DNA of 64,000 bases from CAXBNB01 sp049115735 (lineage in GTDB: Bacteria; Bacteroidota; Bacteroidia; Cytophagales; Cyclobacteriaceae): positions 70,540 through 134,539 of the forward strand of contig JAGDZP010000032.1 of the NCBI GenBank assembly GCA_049115735.1, written 5' to 3'. Shown here piece by piece: positions 27,828 through 36,936 of this stretch. The position numbers and the translations under genes are program-made. The notes beneath the pieces were generated by a model that searched no databases, was not told the DNA's origin, and saw only the letters and a list, made by a program, of their open reading frames with translations. Each line of letters begins with the position of its first letter. Positions within the stretch are counted from its first letter, which is position 1.

Positions 27828-29903
27828 TTATAGCGCTATTGTCAGTGCTCCTTCATATCTTAGTATTCTACATTTTAGATTAGACTTTTCATAGTATTTG
27901 CAAGTCCGGTAGTCATTCGAGCTGTCGATTATTACTTCTTTGAAATCAAAATTGGACTTTAGGAATTTCGCGCTCCTTATAGAATTATTGCTGACAACCA
28001 CATAGTCTGCTTTTAGCTTTTTACGGAATTCAAAGCCGTATACAGGCTTGGTTAGGAATATGAATTTGAGGCTCTTCCATTGATAGTAGGCGAGCCCGTC
28101 AATACCTCCTGACACCAACGATTGTATATCAGTATCGATTTGAGTCAAATGGCTGTTGAGCCTATTAGGACCTACCTGATACATAACCAACTCGGAATTA
28201 TTGATATCATTAATACTCGTTAGCTGGGCATTCAATCCATCAATGGTATCAAATACCGCTTCACCTCCAATCTCGTAAAATACAATCTTTTGTTCATTGC
28301 TTTGCTTCAATAGGGATGTAGCACCCAAGAGAGAAATAATCATTGCCTGCATCCCAAGCAAATACACGAATTTCATTTTTCGATAATGCAGCAGTGCCAA
28401 AAGTGTCAGGATCATGCTATAAAGCAAAATCGTCTGTTCACTGCTTAGGTATAGCCAATCAACCAGGCTGAAATCAAGCTGCTCGATAAAAGACACCACC
28501 GCATTAAGTCCGAAAATCAGCCATTTTAATATAAAACCAAGGACCTGACCCACTACTGTATAACCGGTAATCAGCAGAGCAATTCCAAATGACATAATCA
28601 ACATAGCTGCGGGAATAACCACCAGGTTTGAAATCAGGAAATAAACAGGGAACTGATGGAAGTAATACAAAGTGAGTGGAAAAGTGGCCAGCTGGGCTGC
28701 AATCGACAGACAGGTAAAAGACCACATGTATTCAAAGACAACATTGCCGAATGTAAACTGCCTATGGATCCTGGGATAGATATAGACTATGCCTAGCACT
28801 GCTATATAGGAAAGTTGAAAGCCGACCGAAAACAGAAAGTTTGGATTCACAAACAGCAGAATGAATGCTGAAATCGCAAGGGAGTTATACACACTTTGCC
28901 GGCTGTTGACTGCTAATCCGATAATCATGATGGAGAACATGGTAGCTGCTCGCAGAATGGAAGGTGACAGCCCTGCTATCATTGCATATAGCCACAAGCA
29001 TGTAACTGAAATGACAGTGGCGAAATATTTTCCCTTCTTCTTTTTTGCAATTGGCCTCAGCAAAAAGCCAAGAATACCTATGATAATACCCACATGAAGT
29101 CCCGAGACGGCAAGTACGTGCATGGCTCCCGCTGCAGAAAAGGATTTTTTGATGTCATTATCCAACCCATCTCGTATGCCAAGAATCAGTGCTTGCGCAA
29201 TGGCATTTTCTTCACGACTATTTATGTTTTCGCTGAGAATTTCTGAAAACTCTTTTCTGAGTTTATAAGCAAGGGCTAATATTTCTGAGTTCGGCTTGTT
29301 AGCAAGGATATTTAGATCGGTGATATCTACAAATTGTTGAAAATAAATATTCCTACCTGCCATATACTCCATATAGTTGAATTCGTAGGGATTTTTAGGT
29401 GGTGGAAGTCTGAATGGTTGTTGGGCCAGGGAAATAATATCTCCATACTCCAAGGGAGGTTCGTCCTGAAGGTTTTTCCTAACATATAGATGCACCTTTG
29501 CCTCTTTATTAATGGAACTATCATTCCTGAACACACTGATTAAGTCAACTTCATAAATGAAGTACTTCGGTTTCACTACAGCCGTAGTATTTACCTGAGC
29601 TAAATAGCCATCGATTTTTTTGGTGTCATGCAGTAGGTGGTTTTGATCATTGACCACACTATAGTCGAAAAACCTCAATGCAGCTACTAACGCCACTGCT
29701 GGCAGAGCAATATTTCCGGAAAGGAAATTCCGAATTCTAATCCCGGAAAGTTTGAGGACAAAAAATGCGAGCAGTAAGATGCAGGCTGACAGGAATATCC
29801 AATGGGATTGGTGGCTTTGGAGAATTTCCCATTTGGCCATAAGTATACCTGCGGCAAAGGCTATAATTATTCGAATAAATGGAAATGGAGTCCAGGTAAA
29901 CAT
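27828..29903 (-). CDS. ComEC/Rec2-family competence membrane protein
   Basis: 691 residues. The N-terminal DUF4131 region has membrane helices and an OB-like domain (PLEYGDIISLAQQPFRLPPPKNPYEFNYMEYM). The Competence domain begins with ALILGIRDGLDNDIKKSF and AGAMHVLAVSGLHVGI, the family hallmark, followed by eight or so helices. The usual metallo-beta-lactamase domain with HxHxDH is absent; the last ~170 residues carry no zinc motif, which is common in Bacteroidota ComEC. It would form the inner-membrane channel for single-stranded DNA uptake. Confidence 0.92.
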   Translation of the reverse strand: MFTWTPFPFIRIIIAFAAGILMAKWEILQSHQSHWIFLSACILLLAFFVLKLSGIRIRNFLSGNIALPAVALVAALRFFDYSVVNDQNHLLHDTKKIDGYLAQVNTTAVVKPKYFIYEVDLISVFRNDSSINKEAKVHLYVRKNLQDEPPLEYGDIISLAQQPFRLPPPKNPYEFNYMEYMAGRNIYFQQFVDITDLNILANKPNSEILALAYKLRKEFSEILSENINSREENAIAQALILGIRDGLDNDIKKSFSAAGAMHVLAVSGLHVGIIIGILGFLLRPIAKKKKGKYFATVISVTCLWLYAMIAGLSPSILRAATMFSIMIIGLAVNSRQSVYNSLAISAFILLFVNPNFLFSVGFQLSYIAVLGIVYIYPRIHRQFTFGNVVFEYMWSFTCLSIAAQLATFPLTLYYFHQFPVYFLISNLVVIPAAMLIMSFGIALLITGYTVVGQVLGFILKWLIFGLNAVVSFIEQLDFSLVDWLYLSSEQTILLYSMILTLLALLHYRKMKFVYLLGMQAMIISLLGATSLLKQSNEQKIVFYEIGGEAVFDTIDGLNAQLTSINDINNSELVMYQVGPNRLNSHLTQIDTDIQSLVSGGIDGLAYYQWKSLKFIFLTKPVYGFEFRKKLKADYVVVSNNSIRSAKFLKSNFDFKEVIIDSSNDYRTCKYYEKSNLKCRILRYEGALTIAL

Positions 29904-29999
29904 CAGGTCTAAATATCAGAATTAGATACTTGGGAATTAATTTACTAAAAAATTGATTGATGTCCTACCCGATATAGCCAAGCAAACTTCGGCTATGTG

Positions 30000-30941
30000 C
30001 TACTTCTCTTCATATTTTTCGTAGGCTGAGATGATGTGTCTCACTAATTTATGACGAATTACGTCCTTACCACTCAATTGGATAAATCCTATTCCTTCAA
30101 TGTCTTTTAAGACTTTGATGGTTTCGGTTAATCCTGATTTTTGCTTGTGAGGCAGATCCACCTGAGTCAAATCTCCGGTGATAATCATTTTAGACTTAGG
30201 CCCCATTCTGGTCAAGAACATTTTGATCTGCATTGGAGTTGTGTTCTGCGCTTCATCGAGAAGAATGAAAGCCTCGCGCAGTGTACGCCCCCTCATATAG
30301 GCCAGTGGTGCAATTTCGATTACCCCTTTTTCTTTATAGTACTTCAGCTTTTCTGCCGGGATCATATCGTCTAGTGCATCATAGATTGGCCGTAGATAAG
30401 GGTCTATTTTCTCCTTTAGGTCACCAGGTAAAAAACCAAGGTTCTCACCTGCTTCAACGGCGGGTCGCGTAATGATGATTTTTTTGACTTCTCGTTCCTT
30501 CAGGGCCTTCACTGCCAGAGCTACAGAAATGTACGTTTTACCGGTTCCAGCAGGACCAGTTGCGAAAACCAGATCATTTTTCGATGACGCTTCAACAAGC
30601 TTTTTCTGATTGGGACTTTTTGGGCAAATTTTAAATCCCCTGCTGCCATAGAGTAATACCTCATCGTTGCTTTCCAGCATGTCATCTGTATCCATCCTGA
30701 TGTAGGAGGCTATGTTGTCCTCGGTCAGCTTACCATACTTATTGTAATGGGAGATGAGGGAGTTTAGTATTTCGTTTATTTTGATGATCTCAGGTGAGGA
30801 GCCCTTTATCCTGATTTCATTACCTCTGGAAACTATTTTGCTCTTAGGAAAAGCCGAGGCAATCTCGTTTATGTTCTTATTTTCTACACCTAAAAACTCG
30901 GTTAAAGGTATGTTTTCGAGGGTGATGATTTTTTCTACCAA
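30000..30941 (-). CDS. phoH: PhoH family ATPase
   Basis: 313 residues, normal. N-terminal KH-like/PhoH-N region (LGVENKNINEIASAFPKSKI), then ATPase with Walker A GPAGTGKT, RPAVEAGENLGFLPGDLKEKIDPY, Walker B FILLDEAQNTT and ITGDLTQVDLP. Family members are cytoplasmic, RNA-linked ATPases near the RNA maturation enzyme YbeY in many genomes, but YbeY is not adjacent here. Single leftward gene. Confidence 0.95.
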   Translation of the reverse strand: MVEKIITLENIPLTEFLGVENKNINEIASAFPKSKIVSRGNEIRIKGSSPEIIKINEILNSLISHYNKYGKLTEDNIASYIRMDTDDMLESNDEVLLYGSRGFKICPKSPNQKKLVEASSKNDLVFATGPAGTGKTYISVALAVKALKEREVKKIIITRPAVEAGENLGFLPGDLKEKIDPYLRPIYDALDDMIPAEKLKYYKEKGVIEIAPLAYMRGRTLREAFILLDEAQNTTPMQIKMFLTRMGPKSKMIITGDLTQVDLPHKQKSGLTETIKVLKDIEGIGFIQLSGKDVIRHKLVRHIISAYEKYEEK

Positions 30942-30989
30942 ATGCGCTTTCTATTTTTTTGTATAAAGATATTTTAACCTTGAAAAAAT

Positions 30990-30997
30990 TATATTTG
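30990..30997 (+). promoter_or_regulatory. Candidate -7 element of the SAM hydrolase gene
   Basis: TATATTTG matches the Bacteroidota -7 box, 113 nt before ATG 31111. No TTG lies 19-21 nt upstream, so this is a partial match. Confidence 0.35.
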
Positions 30998-31110
30998 TGC
31001 AACAGTCAATCAACGAATTCCATGCATGTCAAAGTCCAGTATTATTATACGTTGGACACTGAAAATTTGGAATTTGTTACACAAAATAAACAATATTTTC
31101 ATTTGCTCAC

Positions 31111-31896
31111 ATGGCTATTGTAACTTTTATTTCTGATTTTGGAAACTCAGATCACTATGTGGCGGCTGTGAAAGCGGCGATTCTTGGTGTGAATCCCAAT
31201 GTCAATATTGTGGATATTTCCCACAACATAAAAGTATGCGATATAGGACATGCCGCTTATGTACTAGGATCGGTGTTTCGAGATTTTCCTAAAGGAACAG
31301 TTCACCTTGTGGCTGTGTCGGAATCAGGACTTACCAACTCCAAGATGATTGCCATCATGCTGGAGGATCACTTTTTTGTTGGACACGATAATGGTATTAT
31401 GAGTCTGATTAGTGAGCAAATGTCTACTTCTGTTGTCGATATCAATAGCATCAGTCCAGTGAAATCCAGTTTTCCTGCCAAGGATATTTTTGCACCAGCT
31501 GCGGCTGCACTGGCTAGCAGCAAAAGTATTTATGATCTGGGTGTGAATATGGACGAGATTGTAAGGCGTACGCCTTCAATGGCAAAATCAACTAAAAAGC
31601 AGATAGCCGGGAATATCATTCGTGTTGATCATTATGGCAATTTGATTACCAATATCAAAAAGGATGATTTCGATACGATCATGAAGATAAATGGAAATCA
31701 TGCCTATGAGGTAAACTTTAGAAAGGAAAAATTTAGAAACCTCAACGAATCTGCAAGCGAGGTGCCACCTGGAGAGTGTTTTGTGTATTTTAATACTAAA
31801 GGCAAATTGGAAATTGGGATCAACCAGGGTGATGGATCCAACTTACTCGGCCTGAAAGTGGACGATCAGGTTTTCATAGACTTTATCAGCGAGTGA
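31111..31896 (+). CDS. SAM hydroxide adenosyltransferase (DUF62 family)
   Basis: 261 residues. TFISDFGNSDHYVAAVKAAILG and IVDISHNIKVCDI are the N-terminal signature of the DUF62/fluorinase-like family, with GHDNGIMSL and the C-terminal DHYGNLITNI beta-barrel part. Standard members hydrolyse S-adenosylmethionine to adenosine and methionine through an Asp-Arg-His activated water; halogenases lack this. The following ABM-domain gene starts within its stop codon, so the two are coupled. Confidence 0.92.
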   Translation: MAIVTFISDFGNSDHYVAAVKAAILGVNPNVNIVDISHNIKVCDIGHAAYVLGSVFRDFPKGTVHLVAVSESGLTNSKMIAIMLEDHFFVGHDNGIMSLISEQMSTSVVDINSISPVKSSFPAKDIFAPAAAALASSKSIYDLGVNMDEIVRRTPSMAKSTKKQIAGNIIRVDHYGNLITNIKKDDFDTIMKINGNHAYEVNFRKEKFRNLNESASEVPPGECFVYFNTKGKLEIGINQGDGSNLLGLKVDDQVFIDFISE

Positions 31897-32183
31897 TGAT
31901 AGTCCGAATCGTTCGAATGACTTTTCGGGAAGACTCGATCAATGACTTTCTCGAGCTATTCGGAGAAATCAAAATGCACATAGCCTCTGTTGATGGGTGT
32001 CTAGTATTGGAATTACTCAGTGATATTCATCACCCAAATGTATTTACGACTTATAGCCATTGGGAGAATGAGGATAAATTGAACCGTTATAGAGACTCAG
32101 AACTATTTGGTGATGTTTGGCCAAAAACCAAGAAAATGTTTGCTGAAAAGCCTGTGGCTCATTCTTACCGCATCCAACGCTAA
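31896..32183 (+). CDS. Antibiotic biosynthesis monooxygenase (ABM) domain protein
   Basis: 95 residues from ATG 31896, which overlaps the preceding stop by one base (TGATG); GTG 31893 is the alternative. Ferredoxin-like alpha/beta dimer fold with MIVRIVRMTFREDSINDFLELF, VDGCLVLELL and YSHWENEDKLNRYRDSELF, the usual ABM layout. Such proteins are small cofactor-free oxygenases or haem/quinone-related enzymes; substrate unknown. Coupled to the SAM hydrolase. Confidence 0.88.
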   Translation: MIVRIVRMTFREDSINDFLELFGEIKMHIASVDGCLVLELLSDIHHPNVFTTYSHWENEDKLNRYRDSELFGDVWPKTKKMFAEKPVAHSYRIQR

Positions 32184-32234
32184 ATACCAGAATGAAATTC
32201 TCTTGCATTGCAGAATGAGAATCTAACTGCTCCT

Positions 32235-32286
32235 TTACCCTTGTTTTGTTACATCATTATTGAAATATTACCCTTGTATTGTTACA
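32235..32286 (+). repeat. Pair of 19-bp direct repeats upstream of the denD-like gene
   Basis: TTACCCTTGTTTTGTTACA (32235-32253) and TTACCCTTGTATTGTTACA (32268-32286) differ at one base and are 33 bp apart start to start, about three helical turns. They lie about 200 bp before the denD-like start in a 296-bp non-coding stretch. Spacing on one face of the helix suggests a binding site for a regulator; no regulator gene is adjacent. Confidence 0.6.
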
Positions 32287-32479
32287 ATGTATTGATATTC
32301 TTAGAATTGCCTCCCTTCGATAAGCTCTCATACTCAATATTCTATCTCATTCTCATCAAAATATCTTCTTCATCATAGAGATTAATATTTAATGAATAGT
32401 TTTAATGGATAGAATGGTGTGGCTAAACACCGGGCTCCTTTATTCATTCTAAAAGGATAATTAATATAAAAGAAACTAA

Positions 32480-33448
32480 ATGCACGTACTCATATTAGGT
32501 GGAGGCGGCTTTATTGGAAAAAGGCTGACCTCAGAATTGCTCAAATCAGGAGGATTATCTCAAGGAGAGATAGATTCCATCACTGCGGTTGATATATTCA
32601 TACCGGACGACATGCCGATCGATTCTAGGTTGGAAAGTATTGAAACTGATTTTAGTGATGAAAGTGTCGTCGATCAACTACTTGAACCAAAGCCGGATTT
32701 AATCTTTCACCTGGCAGCTATTGTCAGCGGTGAAGCTGAAAAGAATTTCGATCTGGGAATGAAGATAAACTTTCATGCTTCCCTCCAGTTATTAGAAAAA
32801 TGCAGAGCACTTGGATACAGCCCCAGAATAGTTTTTGCAAGCTCTTGCGCGGTTTTCGGTGGAGATGTTTCTAAAGTGATTGTGGATGACAGAGAGGCAA
32901 AGCCGATGAGTTCTTATGGTACTCAAAAAGCTATGGTTGAATTATTAGTGAATGACTACAGTCGAAGAGGATTTGTTGATGGTAGAAGTTTGAGGCTGCC
33001 AACCATTGCTATACGTCCGGGGAAACCCAATACCGCTACTTCATCATTTGTTAGTTCGATAGTGAGAGAACCTTTGAACGGGATAAAGGCGACCTATCCT
33101 GTACCAGTTGATACACCGGTTTGGATATTGTCTCCTAAGCGGGTAGTGCAAAACTTCATTCATGCAGCCAATATTGATGGTGAAGTCATTGGGCGCAATA
33201 GGGTCATCAACCTTCCGGGGCTCACCACCACGATTGAGGCCATGATATCAAGTGTGGAAAAGGCAGCAGGTACTGATGTTGCTGGCTTAGCTTCTTATGA
33301 GCCGGATGAGTTTTTACAGAGCATAGTGCTGACCTGGCCGCCTCGTTTTTCCCCCGAAAAAGCCTATGATCTGGGCTTCAAAAGTGATGCTTCGGCAGAG
33401 GAAATAATCGAATTGTATATTAAAGAAGAAGGAATAAATATAAAATAA
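32480..33448 (+). CDS. denD: NAD-dependent epimerase/dehydratase, D-erythronate dehydrogenase-like
   Basis: 322 residues. Rossmann start VLILGGGGFIGKRL, LIFHLAAIVSGEAEKNFDLGMKINF, Ser in FASSCAVFGG, and catalytic YGTQK. The run SLRLPTIAIRPGKPNTATSSFVSSIVREPL is typical of DenD, which oxidises D-erythronate to the 2-keto acid for an aldonate catabolic route. Followed 5 bp later by an SDR gene on the same strand, so an operon is likely. The usual partners (kinase DenK-type, aldolase OtnC, isomerase OtnI) are not in the window, so specificity stays provisional. Confidence 0.82.
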   Translation: MHVLILGGGGFIGKRLTSELLKSGGLSQGEIDSITAVDIFIPDDMPIDSRLESIETDFSDESVVDQLLEPKPDLIFHLAAIVSGEAEKNFDLGMKINFHASLQLLEKCRALGYSPRIVFASSCAVFGGDVSKVIVDDREAKPMSSYGTQKAMVELLVNDYSRRGFVDGRSLRLPTIAIRPGKPNTATSSFVSSIVREPLNGIKATYPVPVDTPVWILSPKRVVQNFIHAANIDGEVIGRNRVINLPGLTTTIEAMISSVEKAAGTDVAGLASYEPDEFLQSIVLTWPPRFSPEKAYDLGFKSDASAEEIIELYIKEEGINIK

Positions 33449-33453
33449 GCCAA

Positions 33454-34206
33454 ATGAGTGAGAACAATAAAATCGCTATCATAACCGGAGCAGGATCCGG
33501 AATAGGCAGGACTGTTGCCGTTGAATTGAGTAAAGACGGCTGGTCAGTGGTATTGGGAGGAAGACGTGAAAATACTTTGAATGAGACTGCAGCGTTATGT
33601 GGAACTGGTCAAACCCTCGTAGTGCCAACAGATGTAAGTAATCCTGAAAGTGTGTCAGGCTTGTTTGAGCAAACTGTGGATGCTTTTGGGAGATTGGACC
33701 TGCTTTTCAACAATGCAGGAGTAAACATTCCAGCTGGTCCTTTGGAAGAAATAGACATTGAAGATTGGAAAAAGGTAATTGATATCAACTTAACAGGAGT
33801 ATTCTTATGTACTCAGGAGGCCGTAAAACAGATGAAAACTCAAAACCCAACGGGAGGTCGAATTATCAACAATGGTTCCATTTCAGCACAGGTGCCCAGG
33901 CCCAATGCGGCCGCATATAACGCCAGTAAGCACGCAGTAACAGGACTCACAAAATCTACTTCTTTGGAAGGCAGGTCGTTCAATATAGCTTGCGGACAAA
34001 TAGATATTGGCAATACGGCAAGTCCAATGGCCAGGTTGATGGAAGGAGGGGTGCTGCAGGCGGATGGCTCTACCAAACCTGAACCAACAATGGATATTGA
34101 TTCTGTCGGGAAGGCTGTAGTTTATATGGCGAATCTCCCACTGGATACCAACGTGCCTTTTATCACTGTGATGGCCAATCAAATGCCTTTTATAGGAAGG
34201 GGTTAA
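33454..34206 (+). CDS. Short-chain dehydrogenase/reductase
   Basis: 250 residues, classical SDR. Cofactor motif ITGAGSGIGR (TGxxxGIG), NNAGV, catalytic Ser in INNGSISAQ and YNASK (Tyr-x-x-x-Lys). GRRENT after strand two suits NADP binding. It oxidises or reduces a small alcohol, sugar or keto-acid. It closely follows the denD-like gene and likely belongs to the same catabolic step set. Confidence 0.92.
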   Translation: MSENNKIAIITGAGSGIGRTVAVELSKDGWSVVLGGRRENTLNETAALCGTGQTLVVPTDVSNPESVSGLFEQTVDAFGRLDLLFNNAGVNIPAGPLEEIDIEDWKKVIDINLTGVFLCTQEAVKQMKTQNPTGGRIINNGSISAQVPRPNAAAYNASKHAVTGLTKSTSLEGRSFNIACGQIDIGNTASPMARLMEGGVLQADGSTKPEPTMDIDSVGKAVVYMANLPLDTNVPFITVMANQMPFIGRG

Positions 34207-34266
34207 TGAAGCATGCAAATCTCGTTGTTAGGCAGTAAATAATTCATTCATATTCGGTGTGAAGAT

Positions 34267-34296
34267 TTGATAAATTGGAATCTTTAAATAAGTTTG
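34267..34296 (+). promoter_or_regulatory. Promoter of tRNA-Leu
   Basis: TTG at 34267-34269, 19 nt, then TAAGTTTG at 34289-34296: an exact fit to the Bacteroidota -33/-7 promoter (TTG-N19-TAnnTTTG). The tRNA starts 78 nt downstream of the -7 box. Confidence 0.75.
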
Positions 34297-34374
34297 CGTC
34301 CCCTTACAAGATAAGGGTCCAGACACGCAAAATTTGAACTATCTGATAGAACAAATTCAGTCCAAAAACCAAAT

Positions 34375-34456
34375 GCCCAGGTGGCGGAACTGGTAGACGC
34401 GTTGGTCTCAAACACCAATGGCTTAGGCCGTGCCGGTTCGATTCCGGCCCTGGGTA
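34375..34456 (+). tRNA. tRNA-Leu (anticodon CAA)
   Basis: An 82-nt cloverleaf. Acceptor GCCCAGG pairs with CCTGGGT (first pair G-U), the anticodon stem TTGGT/ACCAA encloses loop CTCAAAC with anticodon CAA (reads UUG), a class II variable arm follows, and the T arm is GCCGG-TTCGATT-CCGGC. Discriminator base A as in leucine tRNAs; CCA is not encoded. Its 3' end is the attachment site of the integrated element. Confidence 0.95.
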
Positions 34457-34494
34457 CGAAAATCCCTGATAACTTACTGGTTGTCAGGGATTTT
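34445..34494 (+). repeat. attL: left copy of the 50-bp direct repeat
   Basis: Starts with CGGCCCTGGGTAC (tRNA 3' end) and continues through the tRNA terminator. Aligns without gaps to 41082-41131 with three mismatches (34458, 34459, 34470). Together the two copies mark the ends of an insertion that left the tRNA intact. Confidence 0.85.
34459..34494 (+). terminator. Terminator of tRNA-Leu
   Basis: 15-bp stem (34459-34473 with 34480-34494, one T-G pair), loop TTACTG, T-rich end. On the other strand it can also end transcription of the leftward methyltransferase gene. Confidence 0.8.
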
Positions 34495-34500
34495 GTTTTT

Positions 34501-34525
34501 AATGGGTGACAGAATGGGTGACAGA
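34501..34525 (+). repeat. Left-end iteron pair, candidate integrase arm sites
   Basis: Two tandem copies of AATGGGTGACAG(A), identical over 25 bp and in the same orientation as the pair at 40945-40969 at the other end of the element. It lies 7 bp past the attL repeat. Confidence 0.7.
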
Positions 34526-34538
34526 ATTTTTCCGTATG

Positions 34539-36776
34539 TTAGTCAAAAAGATTTATTTGTCCCATTCTTTTAATTCCCCATTTCTCATCGCCTTTGTGTT
34601 CACCAATGCGTTCCAAAACTTTCAAAATGGTTTGATTCTCTGGTGTTATTCCATTCTTCAGTAATGGCATAATGTCAAGTATGATTTCATCGGTTGTTGG
34701 GAAAACCTGTTCTTGTTCCTTTCTTCTAAGGTAGGAGAGAAGGAAATATCTGATTCTTAAGTCAAGAGGAATATTAGTCCTGAATTTCTTGTCAACTCGA
34801 ATGTGAAATGTATCTGTTTCTTCATGATAGTCAAAATGATCTAGCAAGATTGGAGTTAGGTCTTTGTATTCCTTACTCAGTACATCAAGGAAACCCAATT
34901 CCAGACCTTTCAATATTAATTCATCATTTATTTGTTCGAGCGTTGCTCCGTCATGCTCTGCTATCACTGACTCAATAGTCTCGATGATCAAGTCGTAAAT
35001 CTCTGATCCTAGTCTGACTTTTTGAATTGTTTGCTGATTTCTCGCCTTTTTGAAATTGATTATCAATTGACCTGACAGCACAGAAAAGGGATTTTGCCTT
35101 TTCTTGAAACTTGATTGACCATTACTCTGTTTTACTGCGCCAGCATATTCAAATCCCACTTTTTCAGCTGTTTCCACTATTAAGTGCCAATATTGAGGGT
35201 CTTTGTGAGCGAATACGAAACTCATCCAGCGGTCAAACTTGAGAACTCGAAACATTTCCTCAATTGATTTTGAAAGCAGATTGCCATACTCATCCGAACT
35301 TTTTTTGAGTGAGCCACCTTCAATTGCCTCTTTTTGATAATCTTCTTCGGTAATGTCAAAACCCAACCAAGCATTCCACATGGCAGATAAATCAAGGTAA
35401 GCAATCTTGCTACCGTAAGGAGGGTCGGTGTAGATGTAGTCAATACTTTCATTTTCTATACTACTCAAATCAGTGGCATCACCTTTGATAATGGTGGCAT
35501 TTTCAATTGTCACGCTATTGATTTTGTTGCTAATGTCATTTTTAGCTGCAACTAGTTTTTTAAACTTTGTCTTAAAGGAATCTAAGGTTGAAAGATGAAC
35601 CTCTTGTTTAGCCATTCTATATCTGTAATATGCGAATGCTGCAGCGTTACCAGCGTTTTCACCTCGTGAGGATGAAGAGTGATAAGTTCGATTGATTTTT
35701 GTTACCGTACTTGAAAAACTAAGAAGTAACGAGTTTTTGATATTCTTATCCTTTTCCTTGATAATTAAGTCACGTAAGAGAGCAAGTTCTGCTAGTTGTT
35801 GATCAGTGAACAACTCTTCAATTGTCTCAACATCAGCGTCTTTAGTCAAAGAAATCCCTTTTGGGTACCAGTATTTGTTTAGAGTTTCATTTATTTCATT
35901 CTCAGATTTCGGGCATTTCTTTTCGAAAGAGGTACAAACCCGATCAAAAGACTCTGTAAGTTCGGCAACAGAAACAGGAGCAGTGAGTGCTTCTGTTAAA
36001 AATGCTGAAAGTGGATTTAAGTCAATATGTATCGCACTTCTATCGAGCATCATTGATTCAATCAATGTTACCCCGCTACCACCAAATGGATCAAGGATAA
36101 GATCACCAGGCTTAGAGAATGTCTTGATATAGTGTGCAACAACATTCCAGGCTTGTTTTGTGAAATACCCGTGTACGCCAAAGTGCCTCTTTGCAGCTTG
36201 TTTTTTTACAACTATTGGTTTGGGTACTTGAATTCCATTATAGTCGAAATCACTAGACTGATAATCTTCTTTAGGGTCTAATAAAATGGATTCTTGGACA
36301 AACGCATCAGGCGACAAAAACTGCTTAATGTCGTGCCAGTAATTGTCAAGTTCTTCTAGATGGAAATATAATGTAGGAGTCTTTTCATCTACTTTATGAA
36401 GAAGAAACTCATTCCCGTTGCAAAGTGCAAAATAGTTCACCCGTATCTCTGGATGAATAGCATAGAAATAGGCCTGTTCTAAATGTTCCCCTGATTTTAT
36501 TTCTTCATTGGGTCCTTTCGCGTCCAATACCCAAGAATATTCTCCATTTACTTCAAAGAGATAGTCCGGGATGCTAGTTACATTTCTTTTACTTGTTCCG
36601 GTTTTTACAAATGGATGGGACAGTGTTTTGCTTCTGATAATTCTATTTCGGCCAAAGGGCTTATAACTCAGTTTTTTCAAGAATGGAAGGATCAATTCTT
36701 CTCGCACCGAATCCTCCTTGAATTCAGGGTTATTAAGAAGGGTGAAGTCAAAATCTTGATATAGGTTCGATTGCAT
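34539..36776 (-). CDS. HsdR-N-like nuclease / DNA methyltransferase fusion (putative single-chain R-M)
   Basis: 745 residues. The N-terminal ~160 residues resemble the HsdR N-terminal nuclease domain: VREELILPFL (Glu 26/27), IPDYLF (Asp 71), WVLDAKGP (Asp 85-x-Lys 87), then a helix with Gln 101, a PD-(D/E)xK layout. The methyltransferase follows: DPFGGSG at 229-235 (SAM motif I), IDLNPLS, a long helical insert with the NRTYHSSSSRGENAGN stretch (about 362-377), and DPPYGS at 451-456 (motif IV, amino-methyltransferase). The last ~170 residues may recognise DNA. It is the main cargo of the tRNA-Leu element and has no separate restriction gene beside it. Whether it cuts is not known; it could be a methylase with a dead nuclease. 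Confidence 0.82.
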   Translation of the reverse strand: MQSNLYQDFDFTLLNNPEFKEDSVREELILPFLKKLSYKPFGRNRIIRSKTLSHPFVKTGTSKRNVTSIPDYLFEVNGEYSWVLDAKGPNEEIKSGEHLEQAYFYAIHPEIRVNYFALCNGNEFLLHKVDEKTPTLYFHLEELDNYWHDIKQFLSPDAFVQESILLDPKEDYQSSDFDYNGIQVPKPIVVKKQAAKRHFGVHGYFTKQAWNVVAHYIKTFSKPGDLILDPFGGSGVTLIESMMLDRSAIHIDLNPLSAFLTEALTAPVSVAELTESFDRVCTSFEKKCPKSENEINETLNKYWYPKGISLTKDADVETIEELFTDQQLAELALLRDLIIKEKDKNIKNSLLLSFSSTVTKINRTYHSSSSRGENAGNAAAFAYYRYRMAKQEVHLSTLDSFKTKFKKLVAAKNDISNKINSVTIENATIIKGDATDLSSIENESIDYIYTDPPYGSKIAYLDLSAMWNAWLGFDITEEDYQKEAIEGGSLKKSSDEYGNLLSKSIEEMFRVLKFDRWMSFVFAHKDPQYWHLIVETAEKVGFEYAGAVKQSNGQSSFKKRQNPFSVLSGQLIINFKKARNQQTIQKVRLGSEIYDLIIETIESVIAEHDGATLEQINDELILKGLELGFLDVLSKEYKDLTPILLDHFDYHEETDTFHIRVDKKFRTNIPLDLRIRYFLLSYLRRKEQEQVFPTTDEIILDIMPLLKNGITPENQTILKVLERIGEHKGDEKWGIKRMGQINLFD

Positions 36777-36913
36777 ATTTTAAACAAATCATTTTTTATG
36801 AAGAGTTGTACCGAATTTGTTCTGTACAACCAACGGATCAAGATAATTTATATATACAGACTAACCTAATGTTTCCTAAGAGCTTTTAATTATTGAATCA
36901 AATTGAATAAATA

Positions 36914-36932
36914 AAGGGGCATAAAGCCCCTT
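36914..36932 (-). terminator. Terminator of the HTH-rep operon
   Basis: Perfect 7-bp stem AAGGGGC/GCCCCTT with loop ATAAA, followed on the minus strand by TATTTATT. It lies 4 bp past the stop of the 74-residue gene. Confidence 0.75.
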
Positions 36933-36936
36933 ATTA

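Noticed and set aside
31022..31123. 33-codon frame before the SAM hydrolase gene
   Set aside because: It has an ATG and overlaps the start of the real gene out of frame, but shows no recognisable composition or signal; probably chance.
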